From the NCBI RefSeq assembly GCF_000353285.1, contig NZ_KB731325.1, positions 386,381 through 450,380 on the forward strand: a stretch of DNA of 64,000 nt, given 5' to 3'. This DNA comes from Leptolyngbya boryana PCC 6306 (GTDB lineage Bacteria; Cyanobacteriota; Cyanobacteriia; Leptolyngbyales; Leptolyngbyaceae). The translations under genes and the position numbers were made by a program. This document shows, piece by piece, positions 1-9,646 of the stretch (position 1 is the stretch's first letter; every line of letters begins with the position of its first letter). The notes under the pieces were generated by a model. It did not search any database and was not told the DNA's origin. It saw nothing but the letters and a program-made list of their open reading frames with translations.

Positions 1-2047
1 TCAATCGACGGGAGAGCGATCGCTCGATCGCATAAAACGAGCTAGTGAGCCGTTTGCGATACAAAGTCATCAAAAAGCCTAATGCTTTGCGGTTTTCTTT
101 CTGGGCTAGACGGTAGAAATGACGTACATAATCACTTACTGCCCGATACAGTTCAGCTTCGCGGGTCGATTCTAAAACCACCGCATTGTCCCACACCTCC
201 CGCACTGGAACATCTTTTTCGAGAACGCCCAACTTGTAATACTGTCTGAGTGTATCGCGGGTGTGGCGAAACATGAGATCCTTGAGCGGGGTGTTGACTG
301 TGAGAAATTGTCGAGAGGCGGTGATGAAGGCTTCCTCTTTAGTTTGATTTGGGGTAATGCGGATTCGTCCTTTTTGCCAGATATCTTCGAGCTTGTAGGC
401 TAGGAGTCGATCGCTTTTTGTTAGATGTTGCTGCAATCGTGGACAGGGTTGACCGCCTTGAGTAAAGTAATCAGTAGACATCTGCTGCCAAAAGTTCAGG
501 ATGTGTGAATCGACTTCGCTGGCGATGTGTTTGAAGTAGTCGCAGAAGTTATCTGCATACTGCCAATGTCCTTTCAGTCCGAGTAGGTTGAGTAGATCAA
601 AGACCTCGATCGGGTCAATCTGCATCGGGGTGGCTGAGAGTAGCAATAAAGCTTTAGTTCTATCCTTTAGCTTTTGCATCAACTCTAATAGTCGATTCGG
701 GGTTTCCTTGCGATTCTGAGGCGATTTGCGACGAGCATGATGGGCTTCATCGAGAACCACCAAATCCCACGGTTCGGAGTCTAGAAGTTCTTGCATTCGT
801 TCTTTGCGGCGCACGAGATGACTGGAAGCCAGAATCAAGTTCTGTGTGTTCCACGGATTTTCAGCGAGGGGAATGGACTGCTTGAATGGGTCTCGCAGTT
901 CGCCTTGGGCTAAGCTCCAGAAGTGCAGATTGAATTTTTCACGCAGTTCGTCTTGCCATTGGGGTTGGACACTGGTGGGAGCGAGAACTAAAATGCGCTG
1001 TGCTTTTTTCGAGAGAATTAGATAACGCAGAATTAAGCCCGTCTCGATCGTTTTTCCTAGTCCAACTTCATCGGCAATCAATCCGTTGCGCGGAAACTCT
1101 TCGGCATAGCGACGGAGAATTTTGATTTGGTGAATCCAGGGCTGGATCGGAATTGTTTTGAGCGTGAAATCGAGGCAACCTGGATGCTCGTGTAGTGTTG
1201 CGAGTTTCTCGAACTGCTCGATTTCGTGCTGATAGTCTTCAAGTTGAGGGACTGTGGGCTGAATTTCCAGAGGGACTTCGGGTGCAATCTCTCTTTGATC
1301 AAACTCGATTTCTTGGCTCCAAGTAGGCTTATGTTTCGGAACATACTGCAACAGTCGCCGCTTTACGGCTTCTGGAACTTCAAACACTCGGACATTTGCG
1401 GTTTGATTGTTCCAGAGCTTCTCAAAGCGATCGCGCTCTAATTCCACCCGCTCTAAATCTCGTCCACCCTCCCAAGCCAGATAGACATGAAAAGATTCAA
1501 CATTGGCATACCAGCCGCCGATCGATTCATTATTCGAGCCGCTAAAAGCTAGACGATCGCCGTTACTGTCAGTAATAATGCCAACTTTTTCATGGAATAG
1601 ACGATTTGGATCAAGCTGTTCGCTGCTATTTTCAGGTATGCCATCGGATTTAAGCGGAACGGCAATGCGAATATCGAGATAATGGTTTTGGATCAGCCAG
1701 CTTAGGATCTCAAAGTGTTTGAGTTGGGCAAAGTTGTTGGGGGGTTGGAGATCTTGAGTTAAGCGATCGCTTAATGCAGATCGAAGTTCATAACCTTTCT
1801 GAATTGCTTGTAGGTCAGTCGGACTAAATTGGCAACCCATGATTAGTCGCATTTGTCCAGCGTTGTCGAGCATTGCGCCGAGTCCACGGGCGACTTTGCT
1901 GAGAATCGCACTGTTGAAAAATCCGGCTTTGCGATCGTACTTCACCGCGCATTCCAAGGCTGGAATATAGAAATCAGCAACGGGATTATTTTCGTCGCTA
2001 GAGTAGCTAATTTTCCATTGATGATTTTGTAGGGATCGAGGCATCAT
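1..2047 (-). CDS. SNF2-type helicase with N-terminal PLD-like domain (partial, C-terminus outside window)
   Basis: The minus-strand frame is open from 2047 to the left window edge, about 682 codons without a stop, so the 3' end is missing. Residues about 40-200 resemble a phospholipase-D-type domain (HEK..TD near residue 149, then FSGSNNES). From about residue 300 a superfamily 2 helicase core follows: Walker A-like ADEVGLGKTIE near 322, LVVLDEAHHARR near 430 and LLLSATPMQ. The ATG at 2047 shares one base with the TAA of the upstream PIN-domain gene (TAATG), which suggests coupled translation. PLD plus SNF2 helicases work on DNA in defence systems such as DISARM-like and helicase/methylase/ATPase types. 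With the DUF1156 methylase and DUF499 ATPase nearby, an Hma-like role is inferred. Helicase identity is firm; the specific system is inference. Confidence 0.85.
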   Translation of the reverse strand, partial: MMPRSLQNHQWKISYSSDENNPVADFYIPALECAVKYDRKAGFFNSAILSKVARGLGAMLDNAGQMRLIMGCQFSPTDLQAIQKGYELRSALSDRLTQDLQPPNNFAQLKHFEILSWLIQNHYLDIRIAVPLKSDGIPENSSEQLDPNRLFHEKVGIITDSNGDRLAFSGSNNESIGGWYANVESFHVYLAWEGGRDLERVELERDRFEKLWNNQTANVRVFEVPEAVKRRLLQYVPKHKPTWSQEIEFDQREIAPEVPLEIQPTVPQLEDYQHEIEQFEKLATLHEHPGCLDFTLKTIPIQPWIHQIKILRRYAEEFPRNGLIADEVGLGKTIETGLILRYLILSKKAQRILVLAPTSVQPQWQDELREKFNLHFWSLAQGELRDPFKQSIPLAENPWNTQNLILASSHLVRRKERMQELLDSEPWDLVVLDEAHHARRKSPQNRKETPNRLLELMQKLKDRTKALLLLSATPMQIDPIEVFDLLNLLGLKGHWQYADNFCDYFKHIASEVDSHILNFWQQMSTDYFTQGGQPCPRLQQHLTKSDRLLAYKLEDIWQKGRIRITPNQTKEEAFITASRQFLTVNTPLKDLMFRHTRDTLRQYYKLGVLEKDVPVREVWDNAVVLESTREAELYRAVSDYVRHFYRLAQKENRKALGFLMTLYRKRLTSSFYAIERSLSRRL

Positions 2048-2442
2048 TATGGCTCCAGCCAGTCTTCAAGCTGTAAGTTCGCGATATTCTCAAAGTGGCG
2101 CGTATTGTTCGTCACTAAAATAGATTGCCGTGAGCGAGCAACTGCTGCAATCAGTGCATCGACCTCACCTGTAGGCTTACCAATGCGTTTAAGTTCAACT
2201 TGAATTCTGCCAAACTCTTCAGCAGCGGCTAAATCAAATGATTCAATCGCTAGGTAAGTCGTCAAATCTGCAAGTGATTGCAGATTGTCTTGCAGACGTT
2301 GGGAGTCGAGAATGCCCTTGTAGAGTTCTGCGACAACGATCGTCGATGTATAGCATTGCGGAAATGCTCGGTTAAATCGAATTGAGGCTCGACGGTTGCC
2401 TTTCATCAACGCACTGCAAATATTAGTATCCAGTAAATACAC
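2047..2442 (-). CDS. vapC: VapC-family PIN-domain toxin
   Basis: This 131-aa protein is the usual VapC length. It begins MYLLDTNICSALMKGN with the first PIN Asp, carries AELYKG, then GEVDALIAAVA with the third acidic position, and ends with LVTNNTRHFENI and LEDWLE, the standard VapC C-terminus. PIN toxins are Mg-dependent ribonucleases neutralised by a cognate antitoxin. The antitoxin-like gene lies 11 nt upstream on the same strand, and the stop codon overlaps the start of the helicase gene. The pair is therefore embedded in the methylase-helicase operon, where it may act as an addiction or back-up abortive module for the defence genes. That role is inference. Confidence 0.9.
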   Translation of the reverse strand: MYLLDTNICSALMKGNRRASIRFNRAFPQCYTSTIVVAELYKGILDSQRLQDNLQSLADLTTYLAIESFDLAAAEEFGRIQVELKRIGKPTGEVDALIAAVARSRQSILVTNNTRHFENIANLQLEDWLEP

Positions 2443-2453
2443 GCAGCTTCACC

Positions 2454-2726
2454 TTAGTCATCAAATGAATCAATCTGCCGACCTCGATAAGCGTGTCGCT
2501 CTCGATCAATTTCAGCAAAAATCTCATCTAAGTCAGGCTGGTTTTCCCACGCTCCAAATAACTCATTCAGCTTTGTCAAACGCTCCTCATCGCTCAAAGG
2601 CTGCGCTGGTGAATGGTGAGGAGCCGAGAGAATTTCAACTTCGACACTGACCTCCGTTCCATCTGGTGCGTTCACTTGCTCTAGTAATTCGATCGTTTGT
2701 CCGCGTAAAATTCCTTTCACTTTCAT
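2454..2726 (-). CDS. vapB: VapB-like antitoxin (AF2212-like start)
   Basis: This 90-aa acidic protein starts MKVKGILRGQTIELLEQVN, a beta-rich start typical of AF2212-like antitoxins paired with PIN toxins. The C-terminal half (WENQPDLDEIFAEIDRERH) looks like the flexible toxin-wrapping segment of VapB proteins. It lies 18 nt downstream of the methylase gene and 11 nt upstream of vapC, so the three were probably cotranscribed. Antitoxins of this kind usually bind and repress their own promoter, but no separate promoter is obvious in the 18-nt gap. Confidence 0.8.
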   Translation of the reverse strand: MKVKGILRGQTIELLEQVNAPDGTEVSVEVEILSAPHHSPAQPLSDEERLTKLNELFGAWENQPDLDEIFAEIDRERHAYRGRQIDSFDD

Positions 2727-2744
2727 AGCTTGACCTCCATCGAT

Positions 2745-5537
2745 TTAAAACAAACTCTGTTGCACATCGCCTAAGTCTAATTCTGGCTGTTCGTAGCGGA
2801 CTTTGGCTTTGATTTCGTCCATTGCCAGCCACAGATCGGCAAGGGCTTTTTCTTCGGGCATTCGTTTGCGCTCGTCCCCAATATGTGGAATCACGCGCAG
2901 GGTGACTTCCCAGGCACGCATAAATAAATCGTTGCTCAAAAGTCCGGTAGTTTTGAGGAAGCGGCGGACAGGATCAATGGATTGTTCTTCGAGGTAGATG
3001 GCGATTAGGGCGTGGAGTCCGTCGATGAGCGAAGTGAGGGTGAAGTCTTCGGGGTTGGTGGAAAAGGCGCGTTTTTTGAAGCGCTGGTCGGGGGTGAGCA
3101 GTTTGCAGATGCCGCTGGTGGAGTCGAGGAGTTTGTGGGTTTTGGCGAGGTCGGAGACGTTGAAGCCACCGACGGCGAGGGCAAGCTGGCGGGCTTCATC
3201 GAAGGGGAATTCGCGGGCGCGGAAGGCATCCCAGGCGAGGATGTACCAGGTAGTAAGGGGATCGAAGCCGAGGGTGTCGGTTTGGGCGAGTTTGCGGAAG
3301 CGGTAGTTGGCGACGGCTTTGCGGGCTTCGGAGAAGGCTTGTTCGGGGCGGACTTCGTTGCCGGAGGTGTCGAGGATAGGGGAGTGGCGGGAGAAGACGT
3401 TGAGGGCGGGACCGAAGGCGGAGAGGTAGAGGTCGATGCCGTCGATGTCGTTTGCCTCGAATTCGGGGGCGCGTTGTTCGACGAGGTGGGCGACTTGGGG
3501 GCGCAGGTCGTCCCACCAGGCTTGTCCTGAGTTGGGGTCGCGTTTGCGGCACACCAAGAGGACGGTGCTGGAGACGGAGTTTTTCTGGGCTTGGTGGAGG
3601 TTTTGCGGGTTTTCGGTGCTGACTGACCAGGAGGCGGTGATCTCGAAGCCTGCATCGATGAGGGATTTGGCGAGGACATCCCAGGCTCCGGAGTCTTTGT
3701 GGTTGAATTGGACGGTCATTACGCCGTCGTCGCGCAGGACTCGATGGTATTCGGCAAAGGCAAGCGCCATTTTTGCTTCGTAGTCTTGGTTGGCAAGTTC
3801 TTCGGGACTCATGCCCATGTTGCGGAAGCGGGAAGGGTTGGCGACGGCTTCGCGGTCTTTGTCGGTAAGGTCTGACCAGAAGAGATCGGGGAAGATGTCG
3901 CCTAATGTGCGCTTTTGCCAAACGTAGAAGAAATCGGATAGTTCAGCATATTGGATTGTGGCGTAGTAGGGGGGATCAGTGACGATCGCGAAAACAGATT
4001 GATCAGGAATATGAATTAAACTATCTGCTGAAGCTGAATCAATTTGGATTGATTTCGGCTCAAAAGCTTCGATTCCTGGTATGCCTGATGATCCAGGTTT
4101 AGTACCAAATAGTAAACACAGGCTTTCATAGTCTGAAGCAAAAGCATCCGCAGAAGATTTCCAAAGTTCGGCAGAGCCACTTATTTCAGGATAGTTCCAT
4201 GTCAGATTTAAAGTGTGTTGTGTACTTGCTCTCTCTACTGAAGCTCTAGCTGTATGCCAAATAGATAATCTACAGTTACGGTCAACACATCGATCAAATA
4301 CCAAAGCCAAATAAGTTATGATCGCTTCTACCTTCTCCGGCTCATACTCAATCTGCAACTTAGCTTTAACATCATTGAGAATTTCAACATAAACCACAAG
4401 CGTCAAAAGCTGACGAGAATTAAACATTTGATCCCAACTTCTAACACCGCGATTGTAGCAGCGAGTATCTTCTCCTTCAGGAAAGCCTTCCGAAGGAATT
4501 AGTAGAGAATTAGCATATCCGTCAAGCTTTAAGACTGCTGCTGAAAAGGCTTCAAAATCCAACTTTTCTGGCAGGCGAAACTTTAACCCTCCTGAATTTA
4601 CCTGATAGGCGATAGCATACATTTCGTGAATGTAATCTTTGTTCAAAAGTTTCTCATCGATATAGCTACTTTCAATTACATTTTCGCAGCATAGGCATTT
4701 CCCAACACCTCTACCTATTGTTGAGAAGTCATCAGGGTTATACTCTTCACCGTTCTCACAAACGATCGTATTTCCCTTCCCTTTCTTCCCCTTTACCAAT
4801 TCAAAATCGACTCGCTTCTGTTCAGGATTTGGAATGGGTCTAACAGCACACCACTTGTTTAAGTTCTGCTTTTCAGGGCGTTTGTATAACCACCAATTCG
4901 GGCTTAAAGGAACAGTCGATTCACAGTTCGGGCAAACAACTGTATGTGCCCATAGATAGTTCTGAACCTTCTCACCAGGCAATGATGGAAAAAACTCAGC
5001 CAGTCTCTTTTCCGCCTCGTCCCCAACCCATTTCACCCATTTATCGATATCCTGCTGCAAATCAGGCCCAAACTTCAGCGGATACTCGATCGCAGCCTTC
5101 ATCGTCACCACTGCCACCGGATTGAGATCCGAAGCCAACACCTTCAGCCCATACCGCGCTGCCTCAAACGGAATACTCCCGCCCCCCGCAAACGCATCCA
5201 GCACAACAGGCGTTTTCGTTCCCCACTGTTGCTCACAAAGTTCCTGTACCTTCTTAATTCGATCAGGCGAAGGCGGAGTCTTATACAGCTTCGTTGTCTT
5301 ATCCTGCATCCCCGCGACTCGCCGATTCAGCCCCAGCAGATACTCAAATTCTTCGATCGTCACTCCCTCGGGTAACAGCGATCCCAACACCGAAGCCCGA
5401 CTAAACGACAAGGGTTTGCGCGAATACCACCGATGCAACCCCTTAAACGGATTCCCCCCATGCTCGTAATACACCTGCTCATTGAGGAGCTTCACAGGCA
5501 TAATCTTCTCGATAAACACAGGCTTCCGGGTCGTCAT
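2745..5537 (-). CDS. DUF1156-type adenine-specific DNA methyltransferase
   Basis: The 930-aa protein starts with the DUF1156 signature (FIEKIMPVKLLNEQVYYEHG, then NPFKGLHRWYSRKP). It has an AdoMet-binding motif VLDAFAGGGSIPFEAARYG near residue 110 and the N6-adenine methylase catalytic motif TDPPYYATIQYAEL near residue 520. Cysteine pairs VVCPNCES and KCLCCENV suggest a zinc ribbon between them. Methylases of this family mark host DNA in multi-gene restriction-like systems; here VapBC and the PLD-SNF2 helicase follow directly. The gene is compositionally mosaic: roughly 3000-3950 is clearly GC-richer than 3950-4950. ATG at 5537 is supported by the conserved N-terminus. Confidence 0.88.
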   Translation of the reverse strand: MTTRKPVFIEKIMPVKLLNEQVYYEHGGNPFKGLHRWYSRKPLSFSRASVLGSLLPEGVTIEEFEYLLGLNRRVAGMQDKTTKLYKTPPSPDRIKKVQELCEQQWGTKTPVVLDAFAGGGSIPFEAARYGLKVLASDLNPVAVVTMKAAIEYPLKFGPDLQQDIDKWVKWVGDEAEKRLAEFFPSLPGEKVQNYLWAHTVVCPNCESTVPLSPNWWLYKRPEKQNLNKWCAVRPIPNPEQKRVDFELVKGKKGKGNTIVCENGEEYNPDDFSTIGRGVGKCLCCENVIESSYIDEKLLNKDYIHEMYAIAYQVNSGGLKFRLPEKLDFEAFSAAVLKLDGYANSLLIPSEGFPEGEDTRCYNRGVRSWDQMFNSRQLLTLVVYVEILNDVKAKLQIEYEPEKVEAIITYLALVFDRCVDRNCRLSIWHTARASVERASTQHTLNLTWNYPEISGSAELWKSSADAFASDYESLCLLFGTKPGSSGIPGIEAFEPKSIQIDSASADSLIHIPDQSVFAIVTDPPYYATIQYAELSDFFYVWQKRTLGDIFPDLFWSDLTDKDREAVANPSRFRNMGMSPEELANQDYEAKMALAFAEYHRVLRDDGVMTVQFNHKDSGAWDVLAKSLIDAGFEITASWSVSTENPQNLHQAQKNSVSSTVLLVCRKRDPNSGQAWWDDLRPQVAHLVEQRAPEFEANDIDGIDLYLSAFGPALNVFSRHSPILDTSGNEVRPEQAFSEARKAVANYRFRKLAQTDTLGFDPLTTWYILAWDAFRAREFPFDEARQLALAVGGFNVSDLAKTHKLLDSTSGICKLLTPDQRFKKRAFSTNPEDFTLTSLIDGLHALIAIYLEEQSIDPVRRFLKTTGLLSNDLFMRAWEVTLRVIPHIGDERKRMPEEKALADLWLAMDEIKAKVRYEQPELDLGDVQQSLF

Positions 5538-5875
5538 AATCGAACTCTCATCGCTGTCCGTTGATATTTTAGACGGTCGATCGAATTCCCGCAGATTATC
5601 CTAGATTAGAGTCATCATACTTGTCATTGCTTCTACCCGCGTCTCAGCTCAAGCACTCATAACCCATCCAAGTTCATCTAAGAATCACCACTTGACTCAG
5701 CATTTTTGTCTCTCACATAGGAAAAATTATTATTCATAATCGAGATTGTCTTGTAGTCTGTAAGGCAAAGAAAAATTCAGCGTTGCTGTATCCTTACGCT
5801 AAACTGAAAGATCGGCAAATTCTAGAAAATATGAGTATTCTGGAATAGTACAAATGCTTCGAGTTAAAAAGCTAA
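5538..5875. promoter_or_regulatory. Divergent intergenic region, methylase/AAA ATPase
   Basis: This 338-nt gap separates the leftward methylase operon from the rightward AAA-protease pair and must hold promoters for both. It is AT-rich around 5700-5870. I see no convincing consensus promoter, no long inverted repeat and no hidden reading frame. Confidence 0.4.
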
Positions 5876-6943
5876 ATGAAAGGAGAGTTGCTCAAACGAT
5901 TATTTAGAGCGATCGCTAGCGAAGACAAAGAGGCGATCCAAAGCCTCATGACCCTTGTGGTTGAAGAAGAACGTAAAAAAGGACATCTAACCCTTGCCGA
6001 GCAACTCTCCAGCATCGTCAAAAGAGGAATGTCTAACGGCTCTGCAATTCCATTCCCTCCAGGACTTCCAGCCCCACCTCCAGGACTCCCCAAACCCGCC
6101 TTTCCAAGGGGCATCTCCTCTCGTCCTAACCTGAGTGAGCCACCCGGCACTCTCAGTCCATTACCAATGAGCAAACGCTCCAATCACCCGTTGGTCATCA
6201 GCATCCCCCGCGATCGCCTCAAGCACCACATGATTTTGCCCGATGACACCGAAGAACGCTTTCGACGCATTGAGCGAGAATATGCCGCCCGCGATCGCTT
6301 AGCTCACTATGGCTTGCAATATCGTCAAAAAGTGCTGCTTTACGGTTCTCCAGGTTGCGGTAAGACAATGGGCGCAGAACGCCTCGCTTGGAATACTGGA
6401 CTCCCTTTCGTAAAAGTTCGTTTTGATGCCCTAGTATCCTCCTACTTAGGGGAAACGGCTAGCAATTTAAGAGAAGTCTTTGAGGTGGCAGCCCAAAATC
6501 CTTGCCTCCTGTTCATCGACGAATGTGATGCGATCGCAAAATCCCGCGAAGATCATCAAGAAGTTGGCGAAATCAAACGAGTCGTCAACGCTTTCTTACA
6601 GCTTCTAGATGAGTTTGAATCGACAAGCGGACTTTTGGTAGCCGCAACCAACCTCGACAAATCACTCGATGAAGCAATCTGGAGACGATTTGATGATGCG
6701 ATCGAAGTACCAAAACCTACAGAAAGGGAAATTGAGGCTATCCTAAAACAGACCCTTTCCTCGGTCACAATTGGCACGATCAACTGGGCAACCATCCTTG
6801 AGAAAATGCAAGGATTTTCCGCAGCAGAAACTGTCCGGGTCGCTCAAGATGCTGCTAAACGTGCCATCCTCGACCGAGAAGAATTGGTCATCCAGGAACA
6901 TCTGGAAGTATCAATTCAAGAACTTCGAGCCGCTCATGCCTAA
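5876..6943 (+). CDS. AAA ATPase of an AAA/subtilase pair
   Basis: This 355-aa protein has a helical N-terminus (1-50), a proline-rich linker (about 58-105) and one AAA+ module. Walker A is GSPGCGKT near 157-164, Walker B is LLFIDECDAI near 211, sensor-1 is AATNLD and the arginine-finger region is IWRRFDD. It resembles the classical AAA clade (FtsH/Spastin-like). Its stop overlaps the start of the subtilisin-like protease gene by 8 nt, so the two are coupled and probably form a complex. AAA ATPase plus S8 protease pairs recur in bacterial accessory regions. Placement inside a defence island suggests conditional proteolysis on infection, which is inference. Confidence 0.85.
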   Translation: MKGELLKRLFRAIASEDKEAIQSLMTLVVEEERKKGHLTLAEQLSSIVKRGMSNGSAIPFPPGLPAPPPGLPKPAFPRGISSRPNLSEPPGTLSPLPMSKRSNHPLVISIPRDRLKHHMILPDDTEERFRRIEREYAARDRLAHYGLQYRQKVLLYGSPGCGKTMGAERLAWNTGLPFVKVRFDALVSSYLGETASNLREVFEVAAQNPCLLFIDECDAIAKSREDHQEVGEIKRVVNAFLQLLDEFESTSGLLVAATNLDKSLDEAIWRRFDDAIEVPKPTEREIEAILKQTLSSVTIGTINWATILEKMQGFSAAETVRVAQDAAKRAILDREELVIQEHLEVSIQELRAAHA

Positions 6944-9545
6944 CGCCTCCCAACAGTTCCCGCACATTTTTCTCAAGTTTGTAAAAAGTGGAACCGCTGC
7001 ATCTGGTGGTTTTCCAAGACCAACTCAGCAATCGTTAGCCAATAAAGGAGATGCGGGCGGGCACGGAGGTAGACTCAAGACATCGGTTTCATCGATCGTC
7101 TTAGACTGGCAAACTGTTCGAGAGCAACGCAGCCAAGAAGGAAAGCCTGATTTACCCGACGCTGCACCATTAATTCTCAAAGTCGATCCACAAGCTTTTG
7201 ATGCCGATAAGCTCAAGAGTTTTGGCATTGAAGTCATTCTTGAACTAGAAGACGGCTATATCATCGGGGCTTCCGCAGATGCTGGGCTTACTCAATTGCA
7301 GGAGAAGATTGAGAAGTTTATGCGTGAAGAATATGGCAGTGGTAGAGTCGCGCAAATCTATGAGGTTTTAGAAGGAAGGCTTGGACGACTGGAGTACATC
7401 CTCTCAGAAGAGTTGATGGCACGATGGGATCAAATCAAAGACGATGATAGCTACATTGTTGAAGTCGGTGTTGCTTGCGTCGGCTTGACCTCACAATTTT
7501 CTGACCACCCCCGTCGCACAGAAGGAGAAACGGACGACCATTATGCTCAAAGAATTGCTCGATGGAGCGACCGCCGCCAACAAACGGAGCAAGAGTGGAA
7601 TGAACTTCTGTGGAAGCGGCAAGATGATTTTCTAGATTTTATTCAGAATTATCAGCACGAAATTATCCAAGATGCTTCTTGGGATGATCGATCGCACGTC
7701 GCACTCTTACCAGATAGTTTTTCTTGTGTCATTGAGATTACAGGCAAGGGACTCAAAGATGTCGTAATCAACTTTCCATTTGTATTTGATGTTAGCGAAC
7801 CTGATCAATTCGCTGAACCTACGATCGATGTTCCATTCCTTCCAACCCCAGAGCCAGCTTTTATGCTAGAACCGCCCAGCCTTTTAGCGCCAAAAGTTTG
7901 CGTGATCGATAGCGGAATGCAAGAGCAACATCAATACCTTGCCAGTGCCATTGATACAGTCCATTCGCAATGTTGGATTCCTGGCGAAAGCCATCGGACC
8001 TCCGATGATGTTACAGGCGGGGGTCACGGAACTCGTGTGGCAGGTGCAGTCTTATACCCAAGAGAGCTTCCTAAATCAGGCAGTCACTCAGCAGTGTGTT
8101 GGCTACAAAATGCCAGAGTTCTGAATCGGGATGGCATCGTGCCCAAAAAGCTCAACCTATCGGAGGTGTTGAACGAGATCGTTGAGTTCTACTACAATCG
8201 CACCGGAACTCGCATTTTCAATCACTCCATCACAGGTTCTGTTCCTTGCCGCTTACAGTATATGAGCGCATGGGCAGCGGAAATTGATTACCTAACTTGG
8301 CGGAATGACATTCTCTTCATCCTAGCTGCGGGAAACATTCCAATTTACCGAGGAATAGAGTTAGGACTCTCTCGCCGAACCATCTATGAACATTTTGAGG
8401 CTGGACTATCATATCCAGAATATCTCCTCAAATCCTCTTCACGGATTGCAAACCCCGCTCAGAGCTTTCAAGCCTTAACGGTTGGCTCGATCTCGCATAC
8501 CACTTATGAGGTTCCACCCATCCAATCGATCGCAAAAGAAGATTACCCATCAGCCTTCTCCTGTTCAGGCTATGGAATCTGGGATTCAATTAAGCCTGAT
8601 GTCGTTGAATACGGAGGGGATTTGGCAATAGATTCTGGTCAGCCTCCCAGTTTCCCAAATATCCCAGAGCTTTGTCCTGAATTAGTTCGATCCACGACAG
8701 GAGGCGCACCGCTGAGTGATCAGGGTGCGGTCGGAACTTCCTATGCTGCACCTAAAGTTGCTCACATCGCTGCTGTACTGGCAGCAACTTTCCCTCAAGC
8801 AAGCTGTCTCCTTTACCGTGCGTTAATTGTCCATTCAGCTCGATTACCTAAGTGGACAAATAGCTCCAATGAAAAGCTTGCTCAGGCAATTCAAATGATG
8901 GGGTATGGTTTACCCAATCTAGAACGTGCGTTGGGAAATGCTCCCAACCGCATTACGCTCGTCACAAACGAGGATGTCTTGATTAGTGCGCGTCAAGCTC
9001 ACATCTACCAAGTTCAACTCCCACCGGAGTTACAGTCACTCGCAAGTGAGTACGATGTTTTGATTGAGATCACCCTTTCTTACAAGGCAGAACCGCGTCG
9101 TACTCGTCGGAACAAGCGGAAATACTTGTCCACTTGGCTCCATTGGCAGTGCAGTCAAAAGGGAGAATCCTCCGACAAGTTTTTGGAAAGAGTTCTCAAT
9201 GACTACGAAGCCCAAGAGGATGAAGAGGGAGGCGATGGTGACTTTGCGTGGACTTTAGGACAGCAGAAGAACTATGGAAAGATGAGAAACATCTCCAGAG
9301 GGACAGGAACCGTCCAAAAAGATTGGGCGATCGTACAGCCCGACAAATTACGGGAAGCGTTCTGTATTGCTGTCGTTGGACATAAAGGCTGGAACAACGA
9401 TCCCACGGCTTTAGTTCCGTACTCTCTAGCTGTCAGCTTTGAAGTGATGGATGCCAACGTCCAAGTATATACCTCGTTTGTAGAAGCTCAAGTGCCTTTG
9501 CAGGAGCAAGCCCAACTCGAAATTCAGCAAAAAGTCATATTCTAG
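6936..9545 (+). CDS. Subtilisin-like (S8) serine protease paired with AAA ATPase
   Basis: Starting at the ATG at 6936, inside the end of the AAA gene, the protein is 869 aa; an upstream in-frame start at 6771 would lie wholly within the AAA gene and is unlikely. The S8 triad is visible: Asp in KVCVIDSGMQ near 324, His in GGGHGTRVAG near 364 and Ser in GTSYAAPKVAH near 602. The oxyanion Asn is in LAAGNI near 466. About 310 residues before the catalytic domain carry no motif I recognise and may be the ATPase-interacting or inhibitory part. There is no signal peptide, so the enzyme is cytoplasmic, unlike most subtilases. This fits a regulated intracellular protease under AAA control. Confidence 0.9.
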   Translation: MPNASQQFPHIFLKFVKSGTAASGGFPRPTQQSLANKGDAGGHGGRLKTSVSSIVLDWQTVREQRSQEGKPDLPDAAPLILKVDPQAFDADKLKSFGIEVILELEDGYIIGASADAGLTQLQEKIEKFMREEYGSGRVAQIYEVLEGRLGRLEYILSEELMARWDQIKDDDSYIVEVGVACVGLTSQFSDHPRRTEGETDDHYAQRIARWSDRRQQTEQEWNELLWKRQDDFLDFIQNYQHEIIQDASWDDRSHVALLPDSFSCVIEITGKGLKDVVINFPFVFDVSEPDQFAEPTIDVPFLPTPEPAFMLEPPSLLAPKVCVIDSGMQEQHQYLASAIDTVHSQCWIPGESHRTSDDVTGGGHGTRVAGAVLYPRELPKSGSHSAVCWLQNARVLNRDGIVPKKLNLSEVLNEIVEFYYNRTGTRIFNHSITGSVPCRLQYMSAWAAEIDYLTWRNDILFILAAGNIPIYRGIELGLSRRTIYEHFEAGLSYPEYLLKSSSRIANPAQSFQALTVGSISHTTYEVPPIQSIAKEDYPSAFSCSGYGIWDSIKPDVVEYGGDLAIDSGQPPSFPNIPELCPELVRSTTGGAPLSDQGAVGTSYAAPKVAHIAAVLAATFPQASCLLYRALIVHSARLPKWTNSSNEKLAQAIQMMGYGLPNLERALGNAPNRITLVTNEDVLISARQAHIYQVQLPPELQSLASEYDVLIEITLSYKAEPRRTRRNKRKYLSTWLHWQCSQKGESSDKFLERVLNDYEAQEDEEGGDGDFAWTLGQQKNYGKMRNISRGTGTVQKDWAIVQPDKLREAFCIAVVGHKGWNNDPTALVPYSLAVSFEVMDANVQVYTSFVEAQVPLQEQAQLEIQQKVIF

Positions 9546-9646
9546 AGGTGTCTCGCAGACCATGCAAATTAACCAACGCTGCTACTCTAGACGGCAACCG
9601 CGATCGCGCTCACAGCAGCGAGATGGCGATCGCTTCCACATCCTTG

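Noticed and set aside
3005..3921. Long Pro/Ser- and Arg-rich frames on the minus strand and a Gly/Glu-rich one on the plus strand
   Set aside because: They are shadows of the GC-rich half of the methylase gene; they lack start signals and domain structure.
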